The notes: generated from the sequence alone by a model not told the origin. A DNA stretch of 64,000 bases from Beijerinckiaceae bacterium (GCA_947453155.1 CANGFE010000003.1:1-64000), one strand, 5' to 3'. Positions 27,160 through 37,251 are shown, counted from the first letter of the stretch. Made by a program: numbers and translations.

Positions 27160-28394
27160 GCCGCGCCACCTTTTTTGAGTAGATCCGCCAAAGTCGCAAC
27201 AAGACGACGCGCGACTTCTTCCTTGTCGAGAAGAGGCCAGGATTCGACGCCCGACTTTGATACGAGATGAACTTCATTCTTCGAGCCGCCCATCACGCCG
27301 GTCTCTGGGCTGACATCATTGGCAATAATCAAATCGCATTTCTTGCGCGCCAACTTGTCTTGCGCATAGGCGATGACATTCTGTGTCTCGGCAGCAAAGC
27401 CGACGACCAGCTTCGGTCGTTGCACCGCCTGTCCCGCGACATGGGCAAGAATGTCCGGATTTTCAGCAAATTGTAAAACAGGCCCGCCAGATAGGGACTT
27501 TTTCATCTTCTGCGAGCCGGCATTTTCAACACGCCAATCAGCCACGGCTGCTGTGCCAATGAAAATATCAGCCGGCAGTGAAGCTTCAACAGCGGCGAGC
27601 ATGTCGCGTGCTGTTTCAACATGACGCGTTTGAACACCAGCCGGATCAGCAATCGAAACCGGCCCGCTGATCAACACAACTTGCGCGCCCGCGCGCGCGG
27701 CTGCCTGCGCAATCGCATGACCTTGCTTTCCGGACGAGCGATTGGCGATGTAGCGCACCGGATCAATCGGCTCATGCGTCGGGCCAGATGTGATGACAAT
27801 CTTGCGGCCAGCCAATGGCCCATAACCTGTCAGCGGAATCGTCGTTGAACCTGCGACCGCTTTTTCAATTGCCGCAACAATGTCGAGCGGCTCAACCATG
27901 CGGCCCGGTCCAAATTCACCGCAGGCCATTTCGCCATCAGCTGGGCCTGCAAACAAAACGCCATCAGCTTGCAATTGCGCGACGTTACGAGCGGTTGCCG
28001 GATGCAACCACATGCGCACATTCATAGCGGGTGCCATGAGCACTTTTTTGTCGGTCGCCAGCAAGAGAGTGGAGGCCAAATCATTGGCCAGACCATGGGC
28101 CGCTTTGGCCATCAAATCCGCGGTCGCCGGAGCCACAACCACAAGGTCGGCTGCGCGGGACAACTCTATGTGACCCATTTCCTCTTCTTCTGTGAGCGAG
28201 AACAGATCTTCGTGAACAGGCATGCCCGCGAGGCTTGCCACGGAAAGAGGGGTGACAAATTGCTTGCCGGCCGCTGTGAGAACGGGGCGCACGCTAGCCC
28301 CGCGTTCACGCAGGCGGCGAATGAGATCAAGCGCCTTATAGGCGGCGATGCCGCCACCAATGATGAGGAGAATCCGCTTTCCGGTCAGGGTCAT
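27156..28394 (-). CDS. coaBC: Bifunctional phosphopantothenoylcysteine decarboxylase/phosphopantothenate--cysteine ligase
   Basis: Two successive steps of coenzyme A synthesis. The 412 residues join an N-terminal FMN-dependent CoaC domain (about 1-180, [16 protein letters not shown], the histidine in [11 protein letters not shown] and the PAMNVRMW motif) to a C-terminal CoaB domain (about 190-405, [25 protein letters not shown]). I chose ATG 28394 with AGGGGA upstream. The stop overlaps dut. coaA (56.3 kb) and coaE (63 kb) lie elsewhere in this window, so three CoA genes are present but scattered. Confidence 0.96.
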   Translation of the reverse strand: MTLTGKRILLIIGGGIAAYKALDLIRRLRERGASVRPVLTAAGKQFVTPLSVASLAGMPVHEDLFSLTEEEEMGHIELSRAADLVVVAPATADLMAKAAHGLANDLASTLLLATDKKVLMAPAMNVRMWLHPATARNVAQLQADGVLFAGPADGEMACGEFGPGRMVEPLDIVAAIEKAVAGSTTIPLTGYGPLAGRKIVITSGPTHEPIDPVRYIANRSSGKQGHAIAQAAARAGAQVVLISGPVSIADPAGVQTRHVETARDMLAAVEASLPADIFIGTAAVADWRVENAGSQKMKKSLSGGPVLQFAENPDILAHVAGQAVQRPKLVVGFAAETQNVIAYAQDKLARKKCDLIIANDVSPETGVMGGSKNEVHLVSKSGVESWPLLDKEEVARRLVATLADLLKKGGAA

Positions 28395-28413
28395 GATCTC
28401 GTCCCCTTCAAGC

Positions 28414-29988
28414 TCACCGCAGCCACAGACCAAGCGCCAACACGATCACAATGGCCCAAAGCGCGACATGGCCCAAACGCGCGCGGCGCGCCTCGGCACG
28501 ACCGATGCGCTCCACTGTCGGCCCCGACAGATCGAACCCGTCCGCTGCCAATTTTTCAAGTTTCTCGACCAGCCGCTCGCCGCGGATCAGCACATTCGGC
28601 AAATCATTGGCAAAACGCGCGATGGAGGAGAGATGACGCCCGAGATCTTCGATTTTACCGCGGGGCCCAAGATTTTCTTCAATCCAAGACCGCACCACAG
28701 GCTCAGCAGTCGACCAGAGGTTTAGATGCGGGTCGAGTGTGCGGCCCACGCCCTCAACAACCACCATGGTCTTTTGCAACATCACCAGCTCCGTGCGCGT
28801 CTTCATTTCGAAGATCGCCGTGATCTCGAAAAGCAGCGTCAGCAGCTTAGCCATGGAGATCTGGTCGGCCGTGCGTGCATGAATCGGCTCGCCAATCGCA
28901 CGCACGGCTTGCGCAAAGTCATCAATGCTGAATGTCTCGGGCACATAGCCCGCTTCAAAATGCACTTCCGCTACGCGGCGATAATTACGCGTGATGAAAC
29001 CATAGAGAATCTCAGCCAGGAAACGACGCTCCTTCGGACCAAGACGCCCCGTAATGCCAAAATCCACAGCGACCAGACGACCCTGCGGATCGATGAAGAG
29101 ATTGCCCTGGTGCATGTCGGCATGGAAAAAGCCGTCGCGCAAAGCGTGCTGCAAGAAAGACTGAATGACGATACGGCCAAGACGCGGCAAATCATGACCT
29201 GCGCGCTTCAGCGCCTCAAGATCGGTCAGCGGAATCCCATCGATCCACTCAAGCGTCAGAACTTCCTTGGTCGTGCGATCCCAATCAACGCTGGGAATTC
29301 TGAAGTCCGGATCATCCGCAACATTTTCAGCAAATTCGGAAGCCGCGGCCGCTTCAAGACGGAAATCCATCTCCATACGGACCGAGCGTTCAAGCGTATC
29401 GACCACTTCAACAGGACGCAGACGATCCGCGCCGCTAAAATGCTCTTGAGCGAAATAGGCCGCCGCATACATATCCGACAGATCGCGCGCAAAACGCGAT
29501 TGAACGCCCGGACGCAGCACTTTCACCGCAACATCACGCTCGCCATGAATGTCTTTCACGCGCGCGCGGTGCACTTGCGCAATGGAGGCTGCCGCCACTG
29601 ACGGACCGAACTCCGTATAGACTTCGTTGAGTGGGCGGCCGAAAGCAGCTGATATTTGCGCTTCGGCAACCTCTTGCGGAAACGGCTCCATGCGATCTTG
29701 CAAAAATTCAAGATCACGCACCACCGCAGGGCCAACCACGTCAGGCCGCGTGGCAAGAAATTGTCCGAGCTTCACATAAGACGGGCCAAGGCGACTGATC
29801 GCCACAGCCAACCGCGCCGTCTGTGACGCAGAACCACCGCGTGCAACAAGTCGCGCCAAAGCCAAAGGCAGGCGCGCTGTTGGCGGCAGCATGGCTGGAT
29901 CAACATTGGAAAACACGCCCTCTCGCGCGAGCACAAAACCCGCGCGACCCAAGCGCCAAAGATGACCAAGCGTCCCAAAGAAAGCCAT
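28414..29988 (-). CDS. ubiB: Ubiquinone biosynthesis protein UbiB (ABC1/ADCK kinase family)
   Basis: Atypical kinase-like ATPase needed for ubiquinone synthesis, probably by handling lipid intermediates at the inner membrane. The 524 residues include the family signature KLGQFLATRPD (about 73-83, the KxGQ motif), AAASIAQVHRA, the EMDFRLEAAAASEFAEN block and FFHADMHQGNLFIDPQG, VAVDFGITGRL for catalysis. One C-terminal hydrophobic segment (LGHVALWAIVIVLALGLWL) anchors it. It lies three bases downstream of ubiE. Confidence 0.95.
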   Translation of the reverse strand: MAFFGTLGHLWRLGRAGFVLAREGVFSNVDPAMLPPTARLPLALARLVARGGSASQTARLAVAISRLGPSYVKLGQFLATRPDVVGPAVVRDLEFLQDRMEPFPQEVAEAQISAAFGRPLNEVYTEFGPSVAAASIAQVHRARVKDIHGERDVAVKVLRPGVQSRFARDLSDMYAAAYFAQEHFSGADRLRPVEVVDTLERSVRMEMDFRLEAAAASEFAENVADDPDFRIPSVDWDRTTKEVLTLEWIDGIPLTDLEALKRAGHDLPRLGRIVIQSFLQHALRDGFFHADMHQGNLFIDPQGRLVAVDFGITGRLGPKERRFLAEILYGFITRNYRRVAEVHFEAGYVPETFSIDDFAQAVRAIGEPIHARTADQISMAKLLTLLFEITAIFEMKTRTELVMLQKTMVVVEGVGRTLDPHLNLWSTAEPVVRSWIEENLGPRGKIEDLGRHLSSIARFANDLPNVLIRGERLVEKLEKLAADGFDLSGPTVERIGRAEARRARLGHVALWAIVIVLALGLWLR

Positions 29989-29991
29989 GTT

Positions 29992-30771
29992 TTAGAGCTT
30001 CCATCCCGAGTGGATTGCCACCACGCCACCGGTGAGGCGCGTGTAAGAAGCTCTCTTGAATCCGGCTTCTTCAATCATATCGCGGAAGACTTCCGGATGC
30101 GGAAACTTGCGAATGGATTCGACAAGATAGCGATAAGGATGGCCGTCACCAGTGATGACTTTGCCCATCGCTGGAATGGCTGTGAAGGAATAAGACTCAT
30201 AAATCTTGTCGAGGCCAGGAATATCGACGCTCGAAAACTCGAGGCAGAGAAAACGACCGCCCCGCTTCAACACGCGATAGGCTTCAGCCAAAGCGCGCTC
30301 AATGCGCGGCACGTTGCGAATGCCAAAAGCAATCGTATAAGCGTCAAAAGTTTTATCGGGCAGTGGTAATTCTTCCGCATTGGCCTCAACAAAACGCAGC
30401 TGATCGCGGTATGGACGCTGCGCCGCGCGCTCTTCGCCCACGCGCAACATTTCGCCATTGATGTCGAGGATGGTCACCTGCGTCTGCGGACCACCAGCTT
30501 CCGCCACACGGAACGCGACGTCACCCGTGCCGCCCGCCACATCAAGATGCTGAAATGGGCGGTTACGCGGCGGTTTCACCATGGACACGAGCACGTCTTT
30601 CCAGGCCCGATGGAGGCCTGCCGACATGAAATCATTCATCAGGTCATAGCGATCGGCGACCTTGTGAAAGACATCGTCCACGAGGGCCTGCTTCTGGCCG
30701 AGGCGCACGGTGGAGAAACCGAAATGGGTCTCGTCGTCAGGGCGTGGGGCGGAAGAAGATGCTTGAACCAT
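29992..30771 (-). CDS. ubiE: Ubiquinone/menaquinone C-methyltransferase UbiE
   Basis: SAM-dependent C-methylation of the quinone ring. The 259 residues contain the UbiE start [32 protein letters not shown] (in pieces), the SAM loop [14 protein letters not shown] (about 74-87), and the diagnostic [25 protein letters not shown] region. The open frame runs 34 codons further upstream into the mutM promoter; ATG 30771 gives a normal N-terminus. It heads the ubiE-ubiB-coaBC-dut-rrf2 run and is divergent from mutM across about 100 bases. Confidence 0.95.
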   Translation of the reverse strand: MVQASSSAPRPDDETHFGFSTVRLGQKQALVDDVFHKVADRYDLMNDFMSAGLHRAWKDVLVSMVKPPRNRPFQHLDVAGGTGDVAFRVAEAGGPQTQVTILDINGEMLRVGEERAAQRPYRDQLRFVEANAEELPLPDKTFDAYTIAFGIRNVPRIERALAEAYRVLKRGGRFLCLEFSSVDIPGLDKIYESYSFTAIPAMGKVITGDGHPYRYLVESIRKFPHPEVFRDMIEEAGFKRASYTRLTGGVVAIHSGWKL

Positions 30772-30872
30772 AAAAGAACTCCAGAGCGGCCGGGACCATA
30801 GCGCGACATCTCCGGATTGGCCATGTAGGATTATCGCCTGATAGCAAAGCAGAATGAGAGTGCTTAACGCCA

Positions 30873-31754
30873 ATGCCTGAACTGCCAGAGGTCGAGACCG
30901 TTCGACGGGGACTTGAGCCCGCCATGGCGGGTCAAATGATCACGAAGGTGGAGCAGCGCCGACCGGACCTGCGCTTCCCGCTGCCGGAGCACTTTGCCGA
31001 CCGTCTCAAGGGCCGCACCATCACGGGCCTCTCGCGCCGGGCCAAATATCTGCTCCTCCACCTCGATGATGGCGTGGACCTGGTCTGCCATCTGGGCATG
31101 AGCGGGTCTTTTCGGGTGGAAGAGGGCTCTAAAAGCCGCACGCCGGGCGATTTCCATTATGAGCGGTCGAAAGCCGCGGCCCATGACCATATCGTCCTGC
31201 ACCTCTCCTCGGGCGCCCACGTTACCTATAATGATCCCCGCCGTTTCGGATTTATGGACCTCATCCCGCAGGCGGAACTGGCCGACCACCCGTTTTTCCG
31301 CGGGCTCGGGCTGGAGCCCTTGGGCAATGAGCTCGACGGCGCGCATCTGGCAGCCCTGTTCAAGGGCCGGAAAGCACCCCTCAAGGCCGCCTTACTCGAC
31401 CAGCGGCTAATTGCGGGTCTGGGTAATATTTATGTCTGCGAGAGCCTCCATATGGCGGGCCTCTCACCCAAGCGGGCGGCTGGAACTTTGGCGAAAAAGT
31501 CGGGTGCGCCAACGGCTGGAGCGGAACGACTAGCCGCCGACATCCGCCTCGTTTTGGAAGATGCGGTCCGTGCGGGCGGCTCGTCCCTGCGCGACCATCG
31601 CCAGACGGATGGGTCGCTCGGCTATTTCCAGCACAATTTCCGTGTCTATGACCGCGAAGGCGAAACCTGCCCCACCAAAGACTGCGGGGGCACTGTTCGC
31701 AGAATTGTGCAAAGCGGGCGCTCGACCTTCTACTGCCCGAAATGCCAAAAATAA
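30873..31754 (+). CDS. mutM: Formamidopyrimidine-DNA glycosylase
   Basis: Removes 8-oxoguanine and formamidopyrimidines from DNA and cleaves the abasic site. The 293 residues begin [16 protein letters not shown], with the catalytic Pro2 and Glu3 intact, include the [12 protein letters not shown] block (about 119-130) and the H2TH region [19 protein letters not shown], and finish with a four-cysteine zinc finger (CPTKDCGG ... TFYCPKCQK, about 266-292). Divergence from ubiE is a common arrangement in this group. Confidence 0.97.
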   Translation: MPELPEVETVRRGLEPAMAGQMITKVEQRRPDLRFPLPEHFADRLKGRTITGLSRRAKYLLLHLDDGVDLVCHLGMSGSFRVEEGSKSRTPGDFHYERSKAAAHDHIVLHLSSGAHVTYNDPRRFGFMDLIPQAELADHPFFRGLGLEPLGNELDGAHLAALFKGRKAPLKAALLDQRLIAGLGNIYVCESLHMAGLSPKRAAGTLAKKSGAPTAGAERLAADIRLVLEDAVRAGGSSLRDHRQTDGSLGYFQHNFRVYDREGETCPTKDCGGTVRRIVQSGRSTFYCPKCQK

Positions 31755-31813
31755 GCTAAGACAAAGAACCAATGAGCCGGGCTACCGGCCGAAAAGAAAC
31801 CCGGGAGGAAATG

Positions 31814-32818
31814 ATGAAGCTCACGTCTCTTGTATCGCTGGCGGCTCTGCTCGCGGCATCCTCGGCACAGGCCGACACCGTGGCAGATTTCTATCGCGGC
31901 AAGAACGTCAATGTGCTGATCGGTGTCGCTGTAGGCGGCGAATATGATCTGCATGCACGCATCGTCTCCCGCTATATCGGCAAATATATTCCCGGCAATC
32001 CTGCTGTTGTGCCCCAGAACATGACAGGTGCCGGCGGATTGAAAATGGCGAATTACCTCTACGAAGTCGCCACACGCGATGGCACCAATATCGGCATGAT
32101 CGCCAATACATTTCCGGCCATGCAGGCCGCTGGTGTGAAGGGCGTCATGTTTGACGCCAACCAATTCAACTGGATCGGCTCGATCTGCCCGACCGTTGAA
32201 ACCATGACGATGTGGAAAACCACTGGCGTGAAGTCCATTGAGGATGCGCGCAACAAGGAAGTGATTGTCGGCGCAACAGGTCGTGGCGCCATCACCTATA
32301 TGTTCCCTGCCATGCTGAATGAATTTGCAGGCACCAAATTCAAAATCGTCACGGGCTATCCGGGCGGCAATGATGTCAATCTCGCCATGGAACGCGGCGA
32401 AGTCGGTGCGCGCAACAACACTTGGTCGAGCTGGAAAGTGACCAAGCCGAATTGGCTCGCCAACAAAGACATTACCGTCATCGTCCAGGCAGGCCCGAAG
32501 GCCCCTGACTTGCCGAATGTTCCGTCCATCGAAGACGTCATCCCCGATCCGGATAATCGCAAGATTGTTGAGCTTCTCGTCTCAGGTACTTTGCTTGGCC
32601 GCCCTCTCGCCACAACACCCGGCGTGCATACCGAGCGCGTGAAAGCTTTGCGTGACGCTTTCGATGCGGTGATGAAAGATCCCGAATTCCTCAAAGAAGT
32701 GGCTGCGGCCAATATCGAGGTTGATCCGGTCCGCGGCGAAAAAATGCAAGAAGTCGTCAAACGCGTTTTGGCGACGCCAAAACATCTTGCGGAAAGAGCC
32801 CGCGATCTCATCGAATAA
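31814..32818 (+). CDS. Bug/TctC-family periplasmic substrate-binding protein
   Basis: Extracytoplasmic receptor of the tripartite tricarboxylate transporter type. The 334-residue protein has a signal peptide (about 1-20, MKLTSLVSLAALLAASSAQA) followed by FYRGKNVNVLIGVAVGGEYDLHARIVSRYIGKYIPGNPAVV and QNMTGAGGLKMANYLY, which are typical of the family (listed in parts). GGGAGGAA sits just before tandem ATGs; the second (31814) is better spaced. No TctA or TctB membrane subunit is adjacent, so it is an orphan receptor that either uses a distant permease or signals. Ligand unknown, probably a carboxylate. Confidence 0.85.
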   Translation: MKLTSLVSLAALLAASSAQADTVADFYRGKNVNVLIGVAVGGEYDLHARIVSRYIGKYIPGNPAVVPQNMTGAGGLKMANYLYEVATRDGTNIGMIANTFPAMQAAGVKGVMFDANQFNWIGSICPTVETMTMWKTTGVKSIEDARNKEVIVGATGRGAITYMFPAMLNEFAGTKFKIVTGYPGGNDVNLAMERGEVGARNNTWSSWKVTKPNWLANKDITVIVQAGPKAPDLPNVPSIEDVIPDPDNRKIVELLVSGTLLGRPLATTPGVHTERVKALRDAFDAVMKDPEFLKEVAAANIEVDPVRGEKMQEVVKRVLATPKHLAERARDLIE

Positions 32819-32821
32819 AAG

Positions 32822-32850
32822 AAGGGCGGGTTCAACCCGCCCTTTTTTAT
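32822..32850 (+). terminator. Terminator after the Bug receptor gene
   Basis: AAGGGCGGG, TTCAA loop, CCCGCCCTTTTTT. It overlaps the last codons of the convergent PotF-like gene, which ends at 32847. Confidence 0.85.
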
Positions 32851-33935
32851 TTTCCCGTCTTCACACGCGTCCATTCGCGCGTCACGACACGCTGCGTTTG
32901 CGCATCATAAGGTGTGATGGTGAAGAGACGCGCCATTGTCGCTTCGTCCGGATAAATAGCGGGATTTTCAAGCACGCTCTTTTCAACAAAGGGCTTTGAA
33001 GCCAGAACGCCATTCGCATAATTGGTGATACTGCTATTGCGCGCAGCCACTTGCGGTCGCAACATAAAGTCAATGAAAGCATAAGCTTCATTCACATGCG
33101 GTGCGTCTTTCGGAATGGCAAATGAATCGAAGGTCATGAGCGTGCCTTCTTTCGGGATCGTGTAATTGATCTTAATCCCGTTCTTCGCATCCTCAGCACG
33201 GCTGCGCGCCTGGAATGTGTCGCCAGCCCAACCAATCGCCAGACAAATGTCACCATTGGCCAGCGCATTGATATATTCGGATGAATGAAATTTCTTGATG
33301 TAAGGGCGCACCTGCGAAATCAGGGCAGCGGCTTTGCGGATATCCTCCGCTTTTTTGGAATCAGGATTTAGACCCAGATAACGAAGCGAAACGGAGATTA
33401 AATCCTCGGGGCTGTCGAGAAAATAAACGCCGCAATCAGCGACCTTCTTGATCAGTTCGGGTTTGAAAACGATATCCCATGTATCGACGCGCTGATCACC
33501 AAGACGCTGCTTCAGCTTGTCGACATTGTAAGAGAGACCCGTCGTGTACCACATATAGGTCACTGCATGTTTGTTGCCCGGATCATAAACGGCCAAACGT
33601 GCGGTGACTTCTGGCCAGAGCCCCTTCGTATTGGGAATCTTGCTCATCTCCAGCGGCTGAAAAATGCCGGCTTGAATCTGGCGCTGCAAAAATGTGCCCG
33701 AGGGCACCACAATGTCATATCCCGTCTTGCCAGCCAGCAATTTCGCTTCGAGCATTTCATTGGAATCATAGGTATCATAGACGACTTTGATTCCGGTCTC
33801 GTGGGTAAAATCGTCGAGCAATTTCACATCGATATAATCTGTCCAATTATAGACATTGACGACGCGCTCTTGTGCGCTCACAGGCTGAAAACATGCAGCA
33901 CTCAACAAACAGGCAGTGAGAAAGCGCTTCATCAT
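32847..33935 (-). CDS. PotF/PotD-like polyamine-binding periplasmic protein
   Basis: ABC-type extracytoplasmic binding protein for putrescine or spermidine. The 362-residue protein has a signal peptide (about 1-22, ending QPVSAQ) and the characteristic VNVYNWTDYIDVKLLDDFTHETGIKVVYDTYDSNEML start (in parts), the IVVPSGTFLQRQIQAG block and AIGWAGDTFQA. I start at the first of two ATGs preceded by GAGG; a frame from 33950 would overlap the aminotransferase stop. It directly follows that aminotransferase gene on the same strand. The permease and ATPase partners are not here. Confidence 0.87.
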   Translation of the reverse strand: MMKRFLTACLLSAACFQPVSAQERVVNVYNWTDYIDVKLLDDFTHETGIKVVYDTYDSNEMLEAKLLAGKTGYDIVVPSGTFLQRQIQAGIFQPLEMSKIPNTKGLWPEVTARLAVYDPGNKHAVTYMWYTTGLSYNVDKLKQRLGDQRVDTWDIVFKPELIKKVADCGVYFLDSPEDLISVSLRYLGLNPDSKKAEDIRKAAALISQVRPYIKKFHSSEYINALANGDICLAIGWAGDTFQARSRAEDAKNGIKINYTIPKEGTLMTFDSFAIPKDAPHVNEAYAFIDFMLRPQVAARNSSITNYANGVLASKPFVEKSVLENPAIYPDEATMARLFTITPYDAQTQRVVTREWTRVKTGK

Positions 33936-33946
33936 GGGAGCTATCC

Positions 33947-35098
33947 TCATTTCTTGCCGATGGCACGCGCCAGCCGCGTCAGGCCTTCGTCCAATGTTTC
34001 ATCATTCTTGGCAAAGCAAAGGCGGATCACGTTCTTCACCGGATTCTGCGCATAAAAAGCGGAGACGGGAATAGCCGCAACCTTGTGATCAACAACCAGC
34101 TTTTTGCAAAATTCAAAATCATCCGTCGCGCCGAGGCTCGATATATCGATGTTCAAGAAATATGTGCCTTGGCTTGGAATCACATCAAATCCCAATGCGC
34201 GCAAACCATCTGTCAGACGATCGCGGCTCTTCTGGAACGTATCGCGCATATTTTTGAAATAGGCAGCGTCTTTCATCAGACCATAGGCGACCGCTACTTG
34301 AAGATTGGGCGGCGTTGTGAAAGTCAAAAATTGATGGGCCTTTGAGACTACGCGCAGCAGATCGGGGGCCGCGACAACAAGGCCAACTTTCCAACCAGTC
34401 AGCGAAAACATCTTTCCGGCAGAGCCCACTTTGATGGTGCGCTCCCGCATGCCCGGAATGGACATGAGCGGCACATGGTGGTGGCCCTCAAAAACCACAT
34501 GCTCCCAGACTTCATCGCTGATGCAAATGGCATCAAATTTGATGCAATAAGCCGCAAGCATTTCGAGCAGCGGGCGCGGCAGAACAGTGCCTGTTGGATT
34601 CAATGGCGTGTTGATCAGGACAGCTTTTGTTTTGGGGCTGAAAACCGCATCTAGGTCTTCTTGCGTGAAATGCCAATGCGGCGGCTTCAACGTCACGAGC
34701 TTGGGGATGCCGCCCGCCAGTTTCACCATCGGCAGATAGGAATCATAAACCGGCTGGAAGAGCACAACCTCGTCACCCGGTTTGACGGTTGCGAGAATGG
34801 CAGCGGTCAGGGCTTCGGTCGCGCCCGATGTGACCATCGTCTCGCGTTGCGCATCAATGGTCAGCCCGTGAAAGCGTCCGTAATGGTTGGCAATAGCATC
34901 GCGTAGCTCCGGAATACCCATCATCGACGGATATTGATTGTAGCCGGAGAGAGAGGCCTCTGCCGCCTTCTGCCGCACATCTTCGGGGCCCGGATCGTCA
35001 GGAAAACCCTGCCCGAGATTGATGGCCTGATGCTCGCGCGCGAGCGAGGACATCATTTCAAAAATGGTGGTGGGAAGATCAGCAAAAAGCGGGTTCAT
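33947..35098 (-). CDS. PLP-dependent aminotransferase, class I/II
   Basis: Fold-type I aminotransferase of 383 residues, closest in appearance to methionine/kynurenine aminotransferases (YbdL, KAT type). Visible are the AINLGQGFPDDPGP start (about 24-37), GYNQYP, the substrate/PLP segment NTPLNPTGTVLPRP (about 165-178), ISDEVWEHV, and the Schiff-base lysine in KVGSAGKMFSLTGWKVG. ATG 35098 (MNPLFADLP) gives the family start. It lies downstream of regA and ahead of the polyamine receptor, which may point to amine or amino-acid use; substrate is not determined. Confidence 0.87.
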   Translation of the reverse strand: MNPLFADLPTTIFEMMSSLAREHQAINLGQGFPDDPGPEDVRQKAAEASLSGYNQYPSMMGIPELRDAIANHYGRFHGLTIDAQRETMVTSGATEALTAAILATVKPGDEVVLFQPVYDSYLPMVKLAGGIPKLVTLKPPHWHFTQEDLDAVFSPKTKAVLINTPLNPTGTVLPRPLLEMLAAYCIKFDAICISDEVWEHVVFEGHHHVPLMSIPGMRERTIKVGSAGKMFSLTGWKVGLVVAAPDLLRVVSKAHQFLTFTTPPNLQVAVAYGLMKDAAYFKNMRDTFQKSRDRLTDGLRALGFDVIPSQGTYFLNIDISSLGATDDFEFCKKLVVDHKVAAIPVSAFYAQNPVKNVIRLCFAKNDETLDEGLTRLARAIGKK

Positions 35099-35203
35099 CG
35101 GGCCGGTCGCCGTCCTCAAAAGCCTGACTCTGCAAGCTTCCTAGCACGGGTTTTCAGCATCTAGAAGATCAAGACGCCTTCAGAGGCGACTTGCCTGTGA
35201 GGG

Positions 35204-35779
35204 TCAGCGCGGCGCTCGCTTGGCGAGAATACGCTGCAACGTACGCCGATGCATATTGAGGCGGCGTGCTGTTTCGGAAACATTCCGGCCGCACAATTCA
35301 TAAATGCGCTGGATATGCTCCCAGCGCACACGATCCGCCGACATGGGGTTTTCGGGCAGCTCCGCCTTGTCATGCTGGATGGCCATGAGCGCATTATAAA
35401 TTTCATCCGCATCAGCGGGCTTGGCGAGATAATCAAAGGCACCAAGTTTCACCGCCGTCACTGCGGTGGCGATATTTCCATAGCCGGTGAGAATAATGCC
35501 ACGCGAGTCTGGACGAAGCGCTTTGAGCTCGGAAATAATATCGAGCCCGTTACCATCACCAAGGCGCATATCAACCACCGCAAAAGCCGGTGCGGTGCGA
35601 CGAATCGTGGCCAGACCTTCTGCCACAGAATCAACGGCGGTGACTTGAAAGCCTCGGCTCTCCATCGCGCGGGTCAGGCGCGTCAGAAAAGGGCGATCAT
35701 CATCAGCAAGCAACAAGGAGCGATCCTCGAAGCCTGCCAATTCGCTGCTCACATCTGCCGTCTTGATCAGATCATTCAT
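35204..35779 (-). CDS. regA: Redox response regulator RegA/ActR/PrrA
   Basis: Global redox response regulator that controls respiration, nitrogen and carbon fixation genes in alphaproteobacteria. The 191 residues combine a receiver domain (acidic residues in LLLADDDRPF, phospho-acceptor Asp70 in AVVDMRLGDG, lysine in YLAKPAD) and a Fis-type helix-turn-helix whose sequence VSETARRLNMHRRTLQRILAK is almost invariant across the family. It starts three bases after regB ends and is therefore co-transcribed. The symbol varies by genus (actR, prrA, regR). Confidence 0.96.
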   Translation of the reverse strand: MNDLIKTADVSSELAGFEDRSLLLADDDRPFLTRLTRAMESRGFQVTAVDSVAEGLATIRRTAPAFAVVDMRLGDGNGLDIISELKALRPDSRGIILTGYGNIATAVTAVKLGAFDYLAKPADADEIYNALMAIQHDKAELPENPMSADRVRWEHIQRIYELCGRNVSETARRLNMHRRTLQRILAKRAPR

Positions 35780-35782
35780 GGT

Positions 35783-37153
35783 TCAACCCTTGGCCTGTCT
35801 CTGGATATAGGCCTCGATCAGTGTTTTTTCATCATCCGTCTTCGTGCCAGACTCATTTGGTTCAAAGAGATGGCGCGGCCAAACGACGCTGATCCGGGCC
35901 CCCGTCTCTGGCGAGGGGCGATTGGAAACTGCCACGCTTGCGCCAGATCGTTCCAACAACGTTTTCGCGATGAAGAGGCCAAGACCCAGACCGCCTTCTT
36001 CGGATTTGGCGCGCCGATCAGGTCCGCGGGTGGAAATATAAGGATCTCCCAAGCGCGCCAAAACTTCCGGCCTGAATCCGGGGCCATCATCTTCAATAGT
36101 GAGGCGCACTTGCGCAGACCCCCAACGGATGATGATCGCAACACGCGTTGTCGCAAAATCTATCGCATTCTCAACGAGATTCCCGAGCCCATAAAGAATG
36201 CCCGGATTGCGTTGACACACCGGTTCAACACCATCGCCCGATTTTGAAATATCGATGCTGACACCAAAATCCCTCTGGGGCGCAACCACCTCTTCGACAA
36301 GGTGCGACAATGTCATGCGATCCAGCATGCTGGCGCTGTCATTGCCCAGAGAGGCCAATTTCCCAAGAATCGTCCGACAGCGCTGAACCTCTTGCGCGAG
36401 CAAAGCCACATCGGCGGCGGCTTCGCCATCTGCGGGCAAAAGCTTGGCAAGATCTTTGACAACGAGCGTGATTGTGGCGAGCGGCGTCCCCAATTCATGC
36501 GCGGCGGCGGCTGCAAGCCCGTCAAGCTGGGTGAGGTGTTGCTCACGCGCCAGAACCAACTCTGTTGCCGCCAAAGCATCCGACAGGCGACGCGCTTCAT
36601 CGGCCACACGCGCCGCGTATATGCCAATGAACGCCGTACCCAGCACAATGGCGATCCAGATTCCGGCCACATAAAGGGTTGGCAAGGTCAGGGGCTGGCC
36701 CGCCATCCAGGGCAGCGGATAGTGAAAAACCGTCAAGTGGCTAGCGAGAGCCACGACGAGCCCGCCCAGCAGCAGGGTCGCCGTCGCCGTCAGAGACACC
36801 GCCGCGATCATAACCGGGGCCAGGAAGAGCATGGCGAAGGGGTTTTGCAGCCCGCCGGTCAGATAGAGCAGGCCAGAGAGTTGCAAAACGTCATAGCAGA
36901 GCAGGAAAAGGGCGAGCCTATCCCCGAGCCGATAGCTTGCAGAAAACCGGAGGCGGAGCCCGATATTAAGCCAAGCGGAGGCAGAAATCGCGACAAAACA
37001 AAGACCTAGCGGCAAGGCGAAGCCGAGCCCGAAATAGGTCGTGAGGATGGCCAAGAGCTGTCCGGCCACGGCCAGCCAGCGTAATCGGACGATCGTATCG
37101 ACCCTGAGCCGCCGCGCACGTCCACCAAGGTTCAGGTCAGCTAAATCTCGCAT
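35783..37153 (-). CDS. regB: Redox sensor histidine kinase RegB/ActS/PrrB
   Basis: Membrane sensor kinase that phosphorylates RegA. The 456-residue protein has about six membrane segments (25-185) with the ubiquinone-binding GGLQNPF motif (100-106), the H-box AAAHELGTPLATI with phosphorylated His219, the redox-active cysteine in EVQRCRTILGKL (Cys259), and N, G1 and G2 boxes (NLVENAIDFA, DDGPGFRP, GGLGLGLFIAKTLLERSGA). The spacing matches my memory of Rhodobacter RegB (His225, Cys265), offset by six. I chose ATG 37153. It is divergent from phaZ. Confidence 0.96.
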   Translation of the reverse strand: MRDLADLNLGGRARRLRVDTIVRLRWLAVAGQLLAILTTYFGLGFALPLGLCFVAISASAWLNIGLRLRFSASYRLGDRLALFLLCYDVLQLSGLLYLTGGLQNPFAMLFLAPVMIAAVSLTATATLLLGGLVVALASHLTVFHYPLPWMAGQPLTLPTLYVAGIWIAIVLGTAFIGIYAARVADEARRLSDALAATELVLAREQHLTQLDGLAAAAAHELGTPLATITLVVKDLAKLLPADGEAAADVALLAQEVQRCRTILGKLASLGNDSASMLDRMTLSHLVEEVVAPQRDFGVSIDISKSGDGVEPVCQRNPGILYGLGNLVENAIDFATTRVAIIIRWGSAQVRLTIEDDGPGFRPEVLARLGDPYISTRGPDRRAKSEEGGLGLGLFIAKTLLERSGASVAVSNRPSPETGARISVVWPRHLFEPNESGTKTDDEKTLIEAYIQRQAKG

Positions 37154-37215
37154 GATCAATAAACTAGGGCCGAACCAGCGATCCGACCAGCCGGGAAAAG
37201 GCCGTCTTGTGCTTT

Positions 37216-37251
37216 TTGTGCACTTGCACAATAACCCGACAAGCTTATGTT
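37216..37251 (+). promoter_or_regulatory. Candidate phaZ promoter with overlapping palindrome
   Basis: TTGTGCACTTGCACAA (37216-37231) is a perfect seven-base inverted repeat with a two-base centre. It overlaps a -35-like TTGCAC (37224-37229), and TATGTT (37246-37251) follows after 16 bases. The core TGC-N4-GCA resembles the sites described for the PHB-responsive repressor PhaR. Control of phaZ (ATG 37330) by PhaR is inference. Confidence 0.45.
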
